Shown here: piece after piece, positions 44,058-52,231 of the stretch
How the letters are laid out: each line of letters begins with the position of its first letter
Numbering within the stretch: position 1 is the stretch's first letter
Origin: Streptomyces sp. SJL17-4
GTDB taxonomy: Bacteria; Actinomycetota; Actinomycetes; Streptomycetales; Streptomycetaceae
DNA: 64,000 nt
NCBI RefSeq assembly: GCF_036826855.1
Contig: NZ_CP104578.1
Location: forward strand, 4,313,501 to 4,377,500
Reading direction: 5' to 3'
Made by a program: the position numbers and the translations under genes
Notes under the pieces: generated by a model
Databases searched by the model: none
The model's input: only the letters and a program-made list of their open reading frames with translations
What the model was told of the DNA's origin: nothing

Positions 44058-45746
44058 GTGGCGGAACGTAGCACGGCTGCCGTCGACGTGGCCGACAACA
44101 GCGGTGACGACCCGCTGACCGCCAAGGCGGGCACGGCCGCGACCGACGGGGTGGCGGACAAGCAGAAGACGGCGGAACAGACCGCCGAGGCCACGGACAA
44201 GAAGGCGGTCGAACGACAGAGCGGCGAACAGCCCTCCATTACGGCTCCGGAGCTGCACAGCGGCCACAAACTGGCCAGGCGCTACCGGCTGGAGGAGTGC
44301 GTCACCCGTCTGGACGGCTTCAGCAGTTGGCGTGCCGTCGACGAGAAACTGCGGCGTGCCGTCGGGGTCCACCTGCTGCCCGCCGACCACCCCAGGGCCC
44401 GTTCGGTCCTGGCCGCGGCCCGTTCCTCGGCCCTCCTCGGCGACCCCCGCTTCGTGCAGGTCCTCGACGCCGTCGAGGAGAACGACCTCGTGTACGTCGT
44501 GCACGAGTGGCTGCCCGACTCCACCGAGCTCACCGCGCTGCTCGCGACCGGCCCGCTGGAGCCCCACGACGCCTACCAGCTCGTCAGCCAGGTCTCCCAG
44601 GCCATGGCCGCCGCCCACCGCGAAGGCCTCGCCCACCTCCGGCTCACGCCGAGCGCCGTCCTGCGCAGCTCCACCGGGCAGTACCGGATCCGCGGCCTGG
44701 CCGTGAACGCCGCCCTGCGCGGCATCACCGCCGAACGCCCGCAGCGCAACGACACCGAGGCCATCGGCGCGCTCCTCTACGCCGCGCTCACCCAGCGCTG
44801 GCCGTACGACAGCGACGCCTACGGCCTCTCCGGCCTCCCCAAGGGCGTCGGCCTGCTCCCGCCCGATCAGGTCCGCGCCGGCGTTCACCGCGGCCTCTCC
44901 GAGATCGCCATGCGCGCCCTGGCGAACGACGGGGCCACCGCCTCCCGCCAGGAGCCCCCCTGCACCACTCCGGACGAGCTGGCCAAGGCCGTGGCAGCGA
45001 TGCCCCGTGTGAAGCCCCCGGAGCCCGAGTTCACCGCCCCGCCCGAGTACCAGCGCACGACGTACCAGCAGGGCACGTACGGGCGCCCCCAGGTGCACCC
45101 GGCGGCCACCCAGCCGGTGGTCGTCCCGCCGCCCCCGCTGCAGAGCCGTACCGGCAAGGCGCTGAAGTGGGCCGTCTCGGCCCTCCTGATCGCCGCCCTG
45201 GGCCTCGGCAGCTGGCAGATCGCGGACCGGCTCCTCGCACCGGACTCCCCGCAGAAGGAGACCCCGGTCGCGCCACCGCAGGTCGACGAGAAGGCCGCGC
45301 CTCTCCAGCCGGTCGCCATCGAGTCGGCCCGCGACTTCGACCCGCTGGGGAACGGCTCCGAGAAGCCCCAGGCCATAGACCGTGCCTACGACGGCGACCC
45401 CAGCACCTTCTGGTACACCGAGAACTATCACGGTCCCGGCTTCGCCAATCTGAAGACCGGCGTGGGCCTCGTGCTCGACCTGGGCAAGGCGCAGAAGATC
45501 AGCTCAGTCGACCTTTCGTTCGTGGGACACACCTCGGTGGAGCTGCGCACGGCGCCCTCCGACGCCTCGTCCGAGCCGTCCCTGCCCGACGCGTACACGA
45601 CCCAGGTCGCCGGCGCCGGCAGCCAGGTGACGCTGAAGCTCCCCAAGCCCGTCACCACCCGCTACGTTCTCGTGTGGCTGACGGAACTGCCCTCCAACGA
45701 CGGGGGCTACCGAGGCAAGCTGAGCGAAGTAAAGATCATGGGCTGA
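44058..45746 (+). CDS. Pseudokinase with membrane helix and discoidin-like domain (MurJ partner)
   Basis: A 562-residue protein. Residues about 75-330 have a Ser/Thr protein-kinase fold but lack the catalytic residues: the lysine of the VAIK motif is replaced in VGVHLLP, the HRD loop reads HLRLTPSAV, and no DFG is found. A single membrane helix lies near 369-390 and a discoidin-type beta-sandwich (about 420-562, AIDRAYDGDPSTFWYTENY) is outside. In Mycobacterium the same domains are fused to MurJ (MviN) and are phosphorylated by PknB and bound by FhaA. Here they form a separate gene 118 bases behind murJ. The GTG 44058 start is preferred. Confidence 0.85.
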   Translation: MAERSTAAVDVADNSGDDPLTAKAGTAATDGVADKQKTAEQTAEATDKKAVERQSGEQPSITAPELHSGHKLARRYRLEECVTRLDGFSSWRAVDEKLRRAVGVHLLPADHPRARSVLAAARSSALLGDPRFVQVLDAVEENDLVYVVHEWLPDSTELTALLATGPLEPHDAYQLVSQVSQAMAAAHREGLAHLRLTPSAVLRSSTGQYRIRGLAVNAALRGITAERPQRNDTEAIGALLYAALTQRWPYDSDAYGLSGLPKGVGLLPPDQVRAGVHRGLSEIAMRALANDGATASRQEPPCTTPDELAKAVAAMPRVKPPEPEFTAPPEYQRTTYQQGTYGRPQVHPAATQPVVVPPPPLQSRTGKALKWAVSALLIAALGLGSWQIADRLLAPDSPQKETPVAPPQVDEKAAPLQPVAIESARDFDPLGNGSEKPQAIDRAYDGDPSTFWYTENYHGPGFANLKTGVGLVLDLGKAQKISSVDLSFVGHTSVELRTAPSDASSEPSLPDAYTTQVAGAGSQVTLKLPKPVTTRYVLVWLTELPSNDGGYRGKLSEVKIMG

Positions 45747-45771
45747 CGACCGCAGGGGAGGGGGCTCACCG

Positions 45772-46476
45772 TTGGACCAACCGATAGACGACGCCACGGA
45801 CGACCGGGAACTCCTGGCTCGTCATGTCGCCGGCGATCCCGATGCCTTCGGTGAGCTCGTACGGCGCCACCGTGACCGGCTCTGGGCGGTGGCCCTGCGC
45901 ACCCTGGGGGACCGCGAGGAGGCCGCTGACGCCGTCCAGGACGCCCTGTTGTCGGCCTTCCGGGCCGCCCACACCTTCCGTGGCCAGTCGGCCGTCACGA
46001 CGTGGCTCCACCGCATCACGGTGAACGCCTGCCTCGACCGTCTCCGCAAGACGGCTTCGCGCAGGACCTCACCCGTCGACGACGACGACCGCTTCGAGCA
46101 GCTCCTGGAACCCCACGAGTCCGCGGAGGCCCCCGTGGAACGGCAGGACGTCCACCGTGAAGTCCTCGCCGCGCTCGCTTCGATCCCCGCCGATCAGCGC
46201 GCCGCCCTCGTCCTGGTCGACATGCAGGGATACCCGGTGGCGGAGGCGGCCCGTATCCTCGGCGTTCCCACCGGCACCGTGAAGAGCCGCTGCGCGCGCG
46301 GGCGGGCACGACTGCTTCCGATGGTCACTCATCTGCGCGCCGACACCGTGGGTAACGAAGCTCCCGATGGGGGAAGGAACCGGACGCCGGGGACATCCGT
46401 CCCACCGGTGCCGGGGCCGACGGATTCCGGACCGACTGATCCAGCTGCTGTGAAGGGCGGAGGTGGGCGCACGTGA
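45772..46476 (+). CDS. sigM: ECF sigma factor SigM
   Basis: A 234-residue extracytoplasmic-function sigma factor. Region 2 (about 24-90) has RHRDRLWAVALRTLGDREEAADAVQDALL and HRITVNACLDRLR; region 4 (about 125-185) has IPADQRAALVLVDMQGYPVAEAARIL. An unusual Pro/Gly-rich C-terminal tail of about 45 residues follows. TTG start with GGAGGGGG about 9 bases upstream. Its stop overlaps the anti-sigma start (GTGA). Position and partner genes match sigM at the mycobacterial origin, where it answers late or oxidative stress. Confidence 0.88.
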   Translation: MDQPIDDATDDRELLARHVAGDPDAFGELVRRHRDRLWAVALRTLGDREEAADAVQDALLSAFRAAHTFRGQSAVTTWLHRITVNACLDRLRKTASRRTSPVDDDDRFEQLLEPHESAEAPVERQDVHREVLAALASIPADQRAALVLVDMQGYPVAEAARILGVPTGTVKSRCARGRARLLPMVTHLRADTVGNEAPDGGRNRTPGTSVPPVPGPTDSGPTDPAAVKGGGGRT

Positions 46477-47447
46477 CTTCCACGGCCGGCAGGGCCAACA
46501 CCACACAGCACCCGGACGTCTCGGAAATCTCCGATCTGACCGAAGGGCTCCTCTCACCGACCCGCTCGGCCGCAGTCCGCCGCCATCTGGACGGCTGCCC
46601 CCTCTGCGCGGACGTACGGACCTCCCTGGAGGAGATCAGAGGACTGCTCGGCACCCTTCCCGGGCCGCCCCGCATGCCCGCGGAGATCGCCGGACGGATC
46701 GACGCCGCCCTCGCCGCCGAAGCCCTCCTCAACGCCACCACGCCGGAGAGCGATACCTCCGTTTCACGTGAAACATCGCCCGCCACGGCCGAAGCGGCCC
46801 CTGCGGCGATTTCCGCGCCTGTCACGGAACGCCCCTCGGACCGTGCCACGGACCGTGGCAAGGACCGCCCTGCCGGTCGTTCCAGTGCCGCCACCGGCCC
46901 CGGGCGGGCCGGCAAGCCCCGTCGTCGTCGCATCGCCCTGCTCTCGACGCTCGGCGCCGCCTTCGGAGCCGTCGTCCTCGGAACGAGCCTCTATCTCAGT
47001 CAGGCGGGCAACGTGACCGCCGGTGGTGAGGCGGCCGACACCAAGAAGGCCGGCACCGTCGCCGGGGCGGCCCAGCTCCCCTTCTCCGGCTCCCCGGTCG
47101 AGGACCGGGTCCGCGCGCTCCTGACCGAGAACGAGTCCGCCGGGACACCCCGTGGAATCGGCCCGGAATCGATGTCCGCCGAGGCGGAGACCAAGGCCCC
47201 CGAGCGGAACAGGGACAGCGCCGTCCCCGGCTGCGTCGTGGCCGGCACCGGCCGCTCCGACGCGGTACTGGAACACGAGCAGGGCGAATACCAGGGGAAG
47301 CCTGCCTATCTGCTGGTCCTCACCGATCCCGCGGACAGCAAGCGGGTCCAGGCCTATGTGCTCGACGGCTCCTGCGCGGAGCGGACCACCGGGAGCGGAA
47401 GCCCGGCCGCTGATCTGCTGTTCAGCGAGACATACCCCCGCTCCTGA
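46473..47447 (+). CDS. Membrane anti-sigma factor of SigM
   Basis: A 324-residue protein with the zinc-binding anti-sigma (ZAS) motif [13 protein letters not shown] (H-x3-C-x2-C) in the cytoplasmic N-terminus, one membrane helix (about 153-175) and an extracytoplasmic domain. It starts by GTG overlapping the sigM stop, so the two are made together; it holds SigM inactive until released by stress. A perfect parS site lies inside the gene (46761), read as VSRET. Confidence 0.88.
   Translation: MTSTAGRANTTQHPDVSEISDLTEGLLSPTRSAAVRRHLDGCPLCADVRTSLEEIRGLLGTLPGPPRMPAEIAGRIDAALAAEALLNATTPESDTSVSRETSPATAEAAPAAISAPVTERPSDRATDRGKDRPAGRSSAATGPGRAGKPRRRRIALLSTLGAAFGAVVLGTSLYLSQAGNVTAGGEAADTKKAGTVAGAAQLPFSGSPVEDRVRALLTENESAGTPRGIGPESMSAEAETKAPERNRDSAVPGCVVAGTGRSDAVLEHEQGEYQGKPAYLLVLTDPADSKRVQAYVLDGSCAERTTGSGSPAADLLFSETYPRS
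46761..46774. other. parS site (perfect), inside anti-sigma gene
   Basis: GTTTCACGTGAAAC, in frame as Val-Ser-Arg-Glu-Thr in the linker before the membrane helix of the anti-sigma factor. Confidence 0.92.
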
Positions 47448-47487
47448 CCTCACTCCCCGTCCGGCGACGGTGCCGCGCGGCGGTTTC

Positions 47488-47514
47488 GGGAATGCGCGCC
47501 CCTTAGGATCCGTT
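47488..47514 (+). promoter_or_regulatory. SigR-type promoter of trxB
   Basis: GGGAAT (47488-47493), an 18-base spacer, then GTT (47512-47514): the pattern GGAAT-N18-GTT recognised by SigR, the disulfide-stress sigma factor that controls trxBA in S. coelicolor. It lies 73-99 bases upstream of the trxB start. Confidence 0.8.
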
Positions 47515-47586
47515 GGGTGGGGTGAGAGTGACCGAGACAACCGCCCCCGTAGGCAGTGCCAGTCTGCAGAGACGAGGAAGAAACCC

Positions 47587-48552
47587 GTGAGCGACGTCCG
47601 TAACGTGATCATTATCGGCTCCGGGCCCGCGGGTTACACCGCTGCGCTCTACACCGCCCGAGCGTCGCTGAACCCCCTGGTCTTCGAAGGTGCCGTCACC
47701 GCCGGTGGCGCGCTCATGAACACCACCGAGGTCGAGAACTTCCCCGGCTTCCGCGACGGCATCATGGGCCCGGACCTGATGGACAACATGCGGGCCCAGG
47801 CCGAGCGCTTCGGCGCCGAGCTCGTCCCCGACGACATCATCGCCGTGGACCTGTCCGGTGAGATCAAGACCGTCACCGACACCGCCGGCACCGTGCACCG
47901 CGCCAAGGCCGTCATCGTCACCACCGGCTCGCAGCACCGCAAGCTCGGCCTCCCGAACGAGGACGCTCTCTCCGGCCGCGGTGTCTCCTGGTGCGCCACC
48001 TGCGACGGGTTCTTCTTCAAGGACCAGGACATCGCCGTCGTCGGCGGCGGCGACACCGCGATCGAGGAGGCCACCTTCCTCTCGCGCTTCGCCAAGACGG
48101 TCACGATCGTCCACCGCCGGGACAGCCTGCGTGCCTCGAAGGCCATGCAGGAGCGCGCCTTCGCCGACCCGAAGATCTCTTTCGCCTGGGACAGCGAGGT
48201 CACCGAAATCCACGGTGAGCAGAAGCTCAACGGCCTGACCCTGCGCGACACGAAGACCGGCGAGACCCGCCAGCTGGCCGTCACCGGCCTCTTCATCGCC
48301 GTGGGCCACGACCCGCGGACCGAGCTCTTCAAGGGCCAGCTGGACCTCGACGAGGAGGGCTACCTCAAGGTCGCCGCCCCGTCGACGCGCACCAACCTCA
48401 CGGGTGTCTTCGGCGCCGGCGATGTCGTCGACCACACCTACCGTCAGGCCATCACGGCCGCCGGCACCGGCTGCTCCGCAGCGCTGGACGCCGAGCGCTT
48501 CCTGGCCGCCCTCGCCGACAGCGAGAAGCTGGCCGAGACCCCCGCGGTCTGA
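47587..48552 (+). CDS. trxB: Thioredoxin reductase
   Basis: A 321-residue NADPH-dependent flavoprotein reductase. FAD motif [12 protein letters not shown] at the N-terminus, redox pair CATC in [15 protein letters not shown] motif [11 protein letters not shown] and the C-terminal GVFGAGDV. It reduces thioredoxin encoded by the next gene. GTG 47587 start with GAGGAAG upstream. The SigR-type promoter ties it to disulfide stress. Confidence 0.96.
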   Translation: MSDVRNVIIIGSGPAGYTAALYTARASLNPLVFEGAVTAGGALMNTTEVENFPGFRDGIMGPDLMDNMRAQAERFGAELVPDDIIAVDLSGEIKTVTDTAGTVHRAKAVIVTTGSQHRKLGLPNEDALSGRGVSWCATCDGFFFKDQDIAVVGGGDTAIEEATFLSRFAKTVTIVHRRDSLRASKAMQERAFADPKISFAWDSEVTEIHGEQKLNGLTLRDTKTGETRQLAVTGLFIAVGHDPRTELFKGQLDLDEEGYLKVAAPSTRTNLTGVFGAGDVVDHTYRQAITAAGTGCSAALDAERFLAALADSEKLAETPAV

Positions 48553-48597
48553 CCCCGTCTCTCCTCACCCACACCCCGCGAGATCAAGGAGGCCGCT

Positions 48598-48930
48598 GTG
48601 GCCCTGAAGACTGTGACCGACGCTTCCTTCGAAGAGGACGTCCTCAAGAGCGACAAGCCCGTCCTGGTGGACTTCTGGGCCGAGTGGTGCGGCCCGTGCC
48701 GCCAGATCGCCCCGTCGCTTGAGGCCATCGCCGCCGAGCACGGCGAGATCGAGATCGTGAAGCTCAACATCGACCAGAACCCGGCCACGGCTGCCAAGTA
48801 CGGCGTCATGTCCATCCCGACGCTGAACGTCTACCAGGGCGGCGAGGTCGTGAAGACGATCGTCGGTGCCAAGCCGAAGGCCGCCCTCCTGCGCGACCTC
48901 GAGGGCTTCGTCGAGCCGAGCAAGGCCTGA
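48598..48930 (+). CDS. trxA: Thioredoxin
   Basis: A 110-residue thioredoxin with the active site WCGPC and the cis-Pro block SIPTLNVY. It reduces protein disulfides and receives electrons from TrxB. GTG start 45 bases after trxB; same operon. Confidence 0.97.
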   Translation: MALKTVTDASFEEDVLKSDKPVLVDFWAEWCGPCRQIAPSLEAIAAEHGEIEIVKLNIDQNPATAAKYGVMSIPTLNVYQGGEVVKTIVGAKPKAALLRDLEGFVEPSKA

Positions 48931-48942
48931 TGCTCCCGCTCT

Positions 48943-48956
48943 GTTTCACGTGAAAC
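48943..48956. other. parS site (perfect)
   Basis: GTTTCACGTGAAAC, 12 bases after the trxA stop codon, first of a pair 45 bases apart in the convergent gap. Confidence 0.93.
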
Positions 48957-48987
48957 CGTGAAACAGAAGCAGCGAAACAGAAGCACC

Positions 48988-49001
48988 GTTTCACGTGAAA
49001 C
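48988..49001. other. parS site (perfect)
   Basis: GTTTCACGTGAAAC, second of the trxA pair, just before the hairpin at 49006-49035. A short GAAACAGAAGCA repeat fills the space between the two. Confidence 0.93.
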
Positions 49002-49005
49002 AGAG

Positions 49006-49035
49006 ACGGCCCGCCCCTTCCGGGGGGCGGGCCGT
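49006..49035. terminator. Terminator between trxA and the GNAT gene
   Basis: ACGGCCCGCCCC / GGGGCGGGCCGT, a perfect 12-bp stem with a 6-base loop in a convergent gap. Confidence 0.85.
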
Positions 49036-49050
49036 TCTCGTGTCCCGACG

Positions 49051-49668
49051 CTACAGCGGACGCAGGACGGGCTCCTTCTGGACCGCGCCGAGGAGTCGGT
49101 CGAGCGCCATCTCGACGTCCTCCTTCCAGGAGAGCGTCGTCCGAAGTTCCAGCCGCAGCCTGGGGAAGGCCGGATGCGGCCGCACCGTCTTGAAGCCCAC
49201 AGCCAGCAGATGATCGGCCGGAAGCACACAGGCCGGCTCCTTCCACCGGGCGTCCCCGAACGCCTCGATGGCCTTGAAGCCCCGCCGCAGGAGGTCCTTG
49301 GCCACGGTCTGCACGACCATCCGGCCGAGTCCCTGCCCCTGGTAGCCGGGCATGATCCAGGCCGTCATCAACTGCGCGGCATCGGCCGCCACAGGGCTCG
49401 TGGGGAAGGCCGTGGAACGCGGCACATAGGCCGGGGGAGCGTAGAGGACGTAGCCGACCGGCACTTCGTCGACATAGACCACCCGGCCGCAGGAGCCCCA
49501 CTCCAGGAGAACCCCCGAGATCCAGGCCTCCTTCTCCAGCTCCGGACGCCCCGCCTTCACCGCGGCTTCTCCACTGACCGGGTCGAGCTCCCAGAAGACG
49601 CAGGAGCGACACCGCTTGGGCAGATCCGGAAGGTTGTCCAGCGTGAGCGGTACGAGCCGACGCCCCAC
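49051..49668 (-). CDS. GNAT family N-acetyltransferase
   Basis: A 205-residue acetyltransferase. The acetyl-CoA loop is PGYQGQGLGRMVVQTVAKDL; a small Cys-containing N-terminal part (RCRSCVFWE) may bind metal. Start GTG 49668 with GAGG 8 bases upstream. It lies next to parB in the place where mycobacteria have an amidase-type gene. The substrate is unknown. Confidence 0.82.
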   Translation of the reverse strand: MGRRLVPLTLDNLPDLPKRCRSCVFWELDPVSGEAAVKAGRPELEKEAWISGVLLEWGSCGRVVYVDEVPVGYVLYAPPAYVPRSTAFPTSPVAADAAQLMTAWIMPGYQGQGLGRMVVQTVAKDLLRRGFKAIEAFGDARWKEPACVLPADHLLAVGFKTVRPHPAFPRLRLELRTTLSWKEDVEMALDRLLGAVQKEPVLRPL

Positions 49669-49760
49669 GGCCGCGCCTCACTTCCCTCGCGTTCGAGCAC
49701 GGATACGCCTCCTGGAATCGTATCGATCGACCGATCGGGACGACACCGCTCACAGGCAAA

Positions 49761-49801
49761 GGGCGGGCCGCGTTCCGGTGAAACCGGAGCACGGCCCGCC
49801 C
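49761..49801 (-). terminator. parB terminator
   Basis: Outer stem GGGCGGGCCG / CGGCCCGCCC (10 bp) enclosing an inner stem TCCGGT / ACCGGA. It starts 27 bases after the parB stop codon. Confidence 0.7.
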
Positions 49802-49827
49802 TCAGCGGCCTTGGGCAGCGGAAGGCG

Positions 49828-50922
49828 TCAGCCCTCCGCCCCCTTCTCTGCGTTCTTCTGATCCATGACCCGACCCTCGCCGGGAGCCAGGGTCGCCAGG
49901 ATCCGGTCCAGATCCTCCACCGAGGCGAACTCGACGACGATCTTTCCCTTCTTCTGACCGAGGTCGACCTTCACCCGAGTCTCGAAGCGGTCCGAAAGAC
50001 GGGAGGCGAGATCCGTGAGCGCGGGCGACACCCGGCCACCGGCTCGCGGCTTCGTCGGCTTGACCGCACCGCCGGGCTCCTCGGAGCCCATGACGCTCAC
50101 CATCTCCTCGACGGTACGCACCGAGAGGCCTTCGGAGACGATCCGGTACGCCAGCTTGTCCTGGGCCTCCGGGTCCTCGACACCGAGCAGCGCCCTCGCG
50201 TGGCCGGCGGAGAGCACTCCGGCGGCCACCCGGCGCTGCACCGGCGGGGAGAGGCGCAGCAGTCGCAGCGTGTTGGAGATCTGCGGGCGAGAGCGCCCGA
50301 TCCGCTCCGCGAGCTGGTCGTGGGTGCAGCCGAAGTCCTTGAGCAGCTGCTCGTAGGCGTGAGCCTCTTCGATCGCGTTCAGCTGGGCACGGTGGAGGTT
50401 CTCCAGGAGCGCGTCCAGGAGCATCTTCTCGTCGTCGGTGTCCCGGACGATCGCCGGGATCCGCTCCAGTCCCGCTTCCTTGGACGCCCGCAGACGCCGC
50501 TCGCCCATGACCAGCTCATAGCCCTCGTCATCGGTCTTGCGCACGACCACGGGCTGGAGGAGGCCGACCTCCTTGATGGAGACGACGAGCTCCGCCAGGG
50601 CGTCCTCGTCGAAGACCTCACGCGGCTGGTGCCGGTTGGGAACGATGGAGTCGAGCGGAAGCTCGGTGAAGTAGGCACCCGCCGGAGGCTCCGGCCGGAC
50701 CACCGGCTCGGCATCGTTCCACGCCGGAGTCGACTCCGGGGACTGCGCGCTCTGCGGGAGGGACGCCAGCTTCGCGGCCGCGACCCCCCGGTCCGAGGGC
50801 ATACCGGGGACCGCACCGGGCGAGGCCACACCCACGCCGCCCGAAGGCGACTGCCGTTCCTGGGGAGCAGCGGGGATCAGCGCACCGAGCCCACGCCCCA
50901 ATCCCCTACGTCGCTCACTCAC
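49828..50922 (-). CDS. parB: Chromosome-partitioning protein ParB
   Basis: A 364-residue parS-binding CTPase. The CTP-binding motifs GERRLRAS and ENLHRAQL are clear; the helix-turn-helix part includes QLAERIGRSRPQISNTLRL; the C-terminal block dimerises. It loads at parS, spreads, and organises the origin for segregation into spores. The GTG 50922 start overlaps the parA stop (GTGA), so the two are translationally coupled. Followed by a long hairpin. Confidence 0.97.
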   Translation of the reverse strand: MSERRRGLGRGLGALIPAAPQERQSPSGGVGVASPGAVPGMPSDRGVAAAKLASLPQSAQSPESTPAWNDAEPVVRPEPPAGAYFTELPLDSIVPNRHQPREVFDEDALAELVVSIKEVGLLQPVVVRKTDDEGYELVMGERRLRASKEAGLERIPAIVRDTDDEKMLLDALLENLHRAQLNAIEEAHAYEQLLKDFGCTHDQLAERIGRSRPQISNTLRLLRLSPPVQRRVAAGVLSAGHARALLGVEDPEAQDKLAYRIVSEGLSVRTVEEMVSVMGSEEPGGAVKPTKPRAGGRVSPALTDLASRLSDRFETRVKVDLGQKKGKIVVEFASVEDLDRILATLAPGEGRVMDQKNAEKGAEG

Positions 50923-51995
50923 TGGATCCCCTCCGACATGCTGCGCTGGTGGTTCTGGTGCCCGACATGGGCGTGCTGCGGGTCATAGTGCACGGCAGCC
51001 CCCCGCAGGGCGATCTCACGGGCCGCTTCGAGGTACGACAGGGCACCGCTGGAGCCCGGGTCGTAGGTGAGGACCGTCTGCCCGTAGCTCGGTGCCTCCG
51101 AGATGCGGACGGACCTCGGGATGCTGGTCCGGAGGACCTCCTCGGCGAAGTGTGTGCGCACCTCGTCGGCGACCTGGGAGGCGAGCCTCGTCCGGCCGTC
51201 GTACATGGTGAGCAGGATCGTCGAGACATGGAGCGCCGGGTTGAGGTGCCCCCGGACCAGGTCGACGTTCCGCAGGAGCTGGCCGAGCCCCTCCAGCGCG
51301 TAGTACTCGCACTGGATCGGGATCAGCACCTCGGCTCCGGCGACCATGGCGTTGACCGTGAGGAGACCGAGCGAGGGCGGGCAGTCGATCAGGATGTAGT
51401 CGAGGGGCTGCTCGTAGGCCTGGATCGCCCGCTGCAGGCGGCTCTCACGGGCCACGAGCGACACCAGCTCGATCTCCGCGCCGGCGAGGTCGATGGTGGC
51501 GGGGGCGCAGAACAGGCCCTCGACGTCCATGACCGGCTGCACGACCTCGGAGAGCGGCCTGCTGTCCACGAGAACGTCGTAGATCGAGGGGACCTCGGCG
51601 TGGTGGTCGATGCCGAGCGCCGTGGAGGCGTTGCCCTGCGGGTCGAGGTCGATGACCAGGACCCGGGCCCCGTGCAGGGCGAGGGACGCGGCAAGGTTGA
51701 CCGTCGTGGTCGTCTTACCCACGCCGCCCTTCTGATTGGCGACCACCATCACGCGAGTCTGCGCCGGGCGGGGAAGTCCCTCACCGGCACGACCCAGGGC
51801 CTCTACTGCCAGCTGGGCAGCACGACCAATGGGGGTGTCGTCCATCGGGGGCGGTGTTTCACGTGAAACATCCTCCCCCACCGATTCGGTTCGGGGACCG
51901 GGGACCGGATCGGTCATCGGTCCCGCGATGTTGGCGTCGGACCGCAAGGATTCACTCTCCTCGGCTTCAGGCTCGCGATGGGGAGAGCCTGCCAT
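50919..51995 (-). CDS. parA: Chromosome-partitioning ATPase ParA
   Basis: A 358-residue Walker-type ATPase of the MinD/ParA family. Deviant Walker A KGGVGKTTT and DLDPQGNAST are visible, preceded by a 75-residue N-terminal extension. In Streptomyces ParA binds the polar scaffold (Scy/DivIVA) and drives ParB-parS complexes in sporulating hyphae. The start MAGSPHREPEAEES (51995) fits other Streptomyces ParA proteins; an ATG at 52058 has a better ribosome-binding site and would add 21 residues. A parS site lies inside the 5' part (51856), and another lies upstream. Confidence 0.95.
   Translation of the reverse strand: MAGSPHREPEAEESESLRSDANIAGPMTDPVPGPRTESVGEDVSRETPPPMDDTPIGRAAQLAVEALGRAGEGLPRPAQTRVMVVANQKGGVGKTTTTVNLAASLALHGARVLVIDLDPQGNASTALGIDHHAEVPSIYDVLVDSRPLSEVVQPVMDVEGLFCAPATIDLAGAEIELVSLVARESRLQRAIQAYEQPLDYILIDCPPSLGLLTVNAMVAGAEVLIPIQCEYYALEGLGQLLRNVDLVRGHLNPALHVSTILLTMYDGRTRLASQVADEVRTHFAEEVLRTSIPRSVRISEAPSYGQTVLTYDPGSSGALSYLEAAREIALRGAAVHYDPQHAHVGHQNHQRSMSEGIQ
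51856..51869. other. parS site (perfect), inside parA
   Basis: GTTTCACGTGAAAC, read in parA as Val-Ser-Arg-Glu-Thr in the variable N-terminal extension, about 42 codons after the start. Confidence 0.93.
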
Positions 51996-52156
51996 GCTTT
52001 CGGGGTCGTGAACCAGCGAGGCCGGTGGTTCTGTGGGTGAATCCACCTCTGTGGACATCTCCGTAACCCTCGCGGGTGGGTTCACGCGGGGTCGACGGTC
52101 CCGGGGCGTGGCAGCCGCGCGACCGCGGCTGATGATCCCCTGCAGCAGTGAGCGAC

Positions 52157-52170
52157 GTTTCACGTGAAAC
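52157..52170. other. parS site (perfect), between rsmG and parA
   Basis: GTTTCACGTGAAAC in the rsmG-parA spacer, 301 bases from the one within parA, about 5.9 kb from oriC. It is the parS nearest the origin in the window and may overlap the parA promoter region. Confidence 0.93.
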
Positions 52171-52231
52171 ACCATGCCCCTGCTGCCCGGCCGGGACCGT
52201 TCGACACTCCGAAATGGTACGAATGCGACGC

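Noticed and set aside
39275..44269. A very long open frame on the minus strand opposite the DUF6049, murJ and pseudokinase genes
   Set aside because: It mirrors the third-position G/C bias of the real + strand genes; its product is low-complexity Arg/Gly/Val and lacks any domain.
19980..52170. CACGTG-containing palindromes as bHLH-like or IS target sites
   Set aside because: All match the known parS consensus GTTTCACGTGAAAC and cluster near parAB and oriC, so ParB binding explains them.
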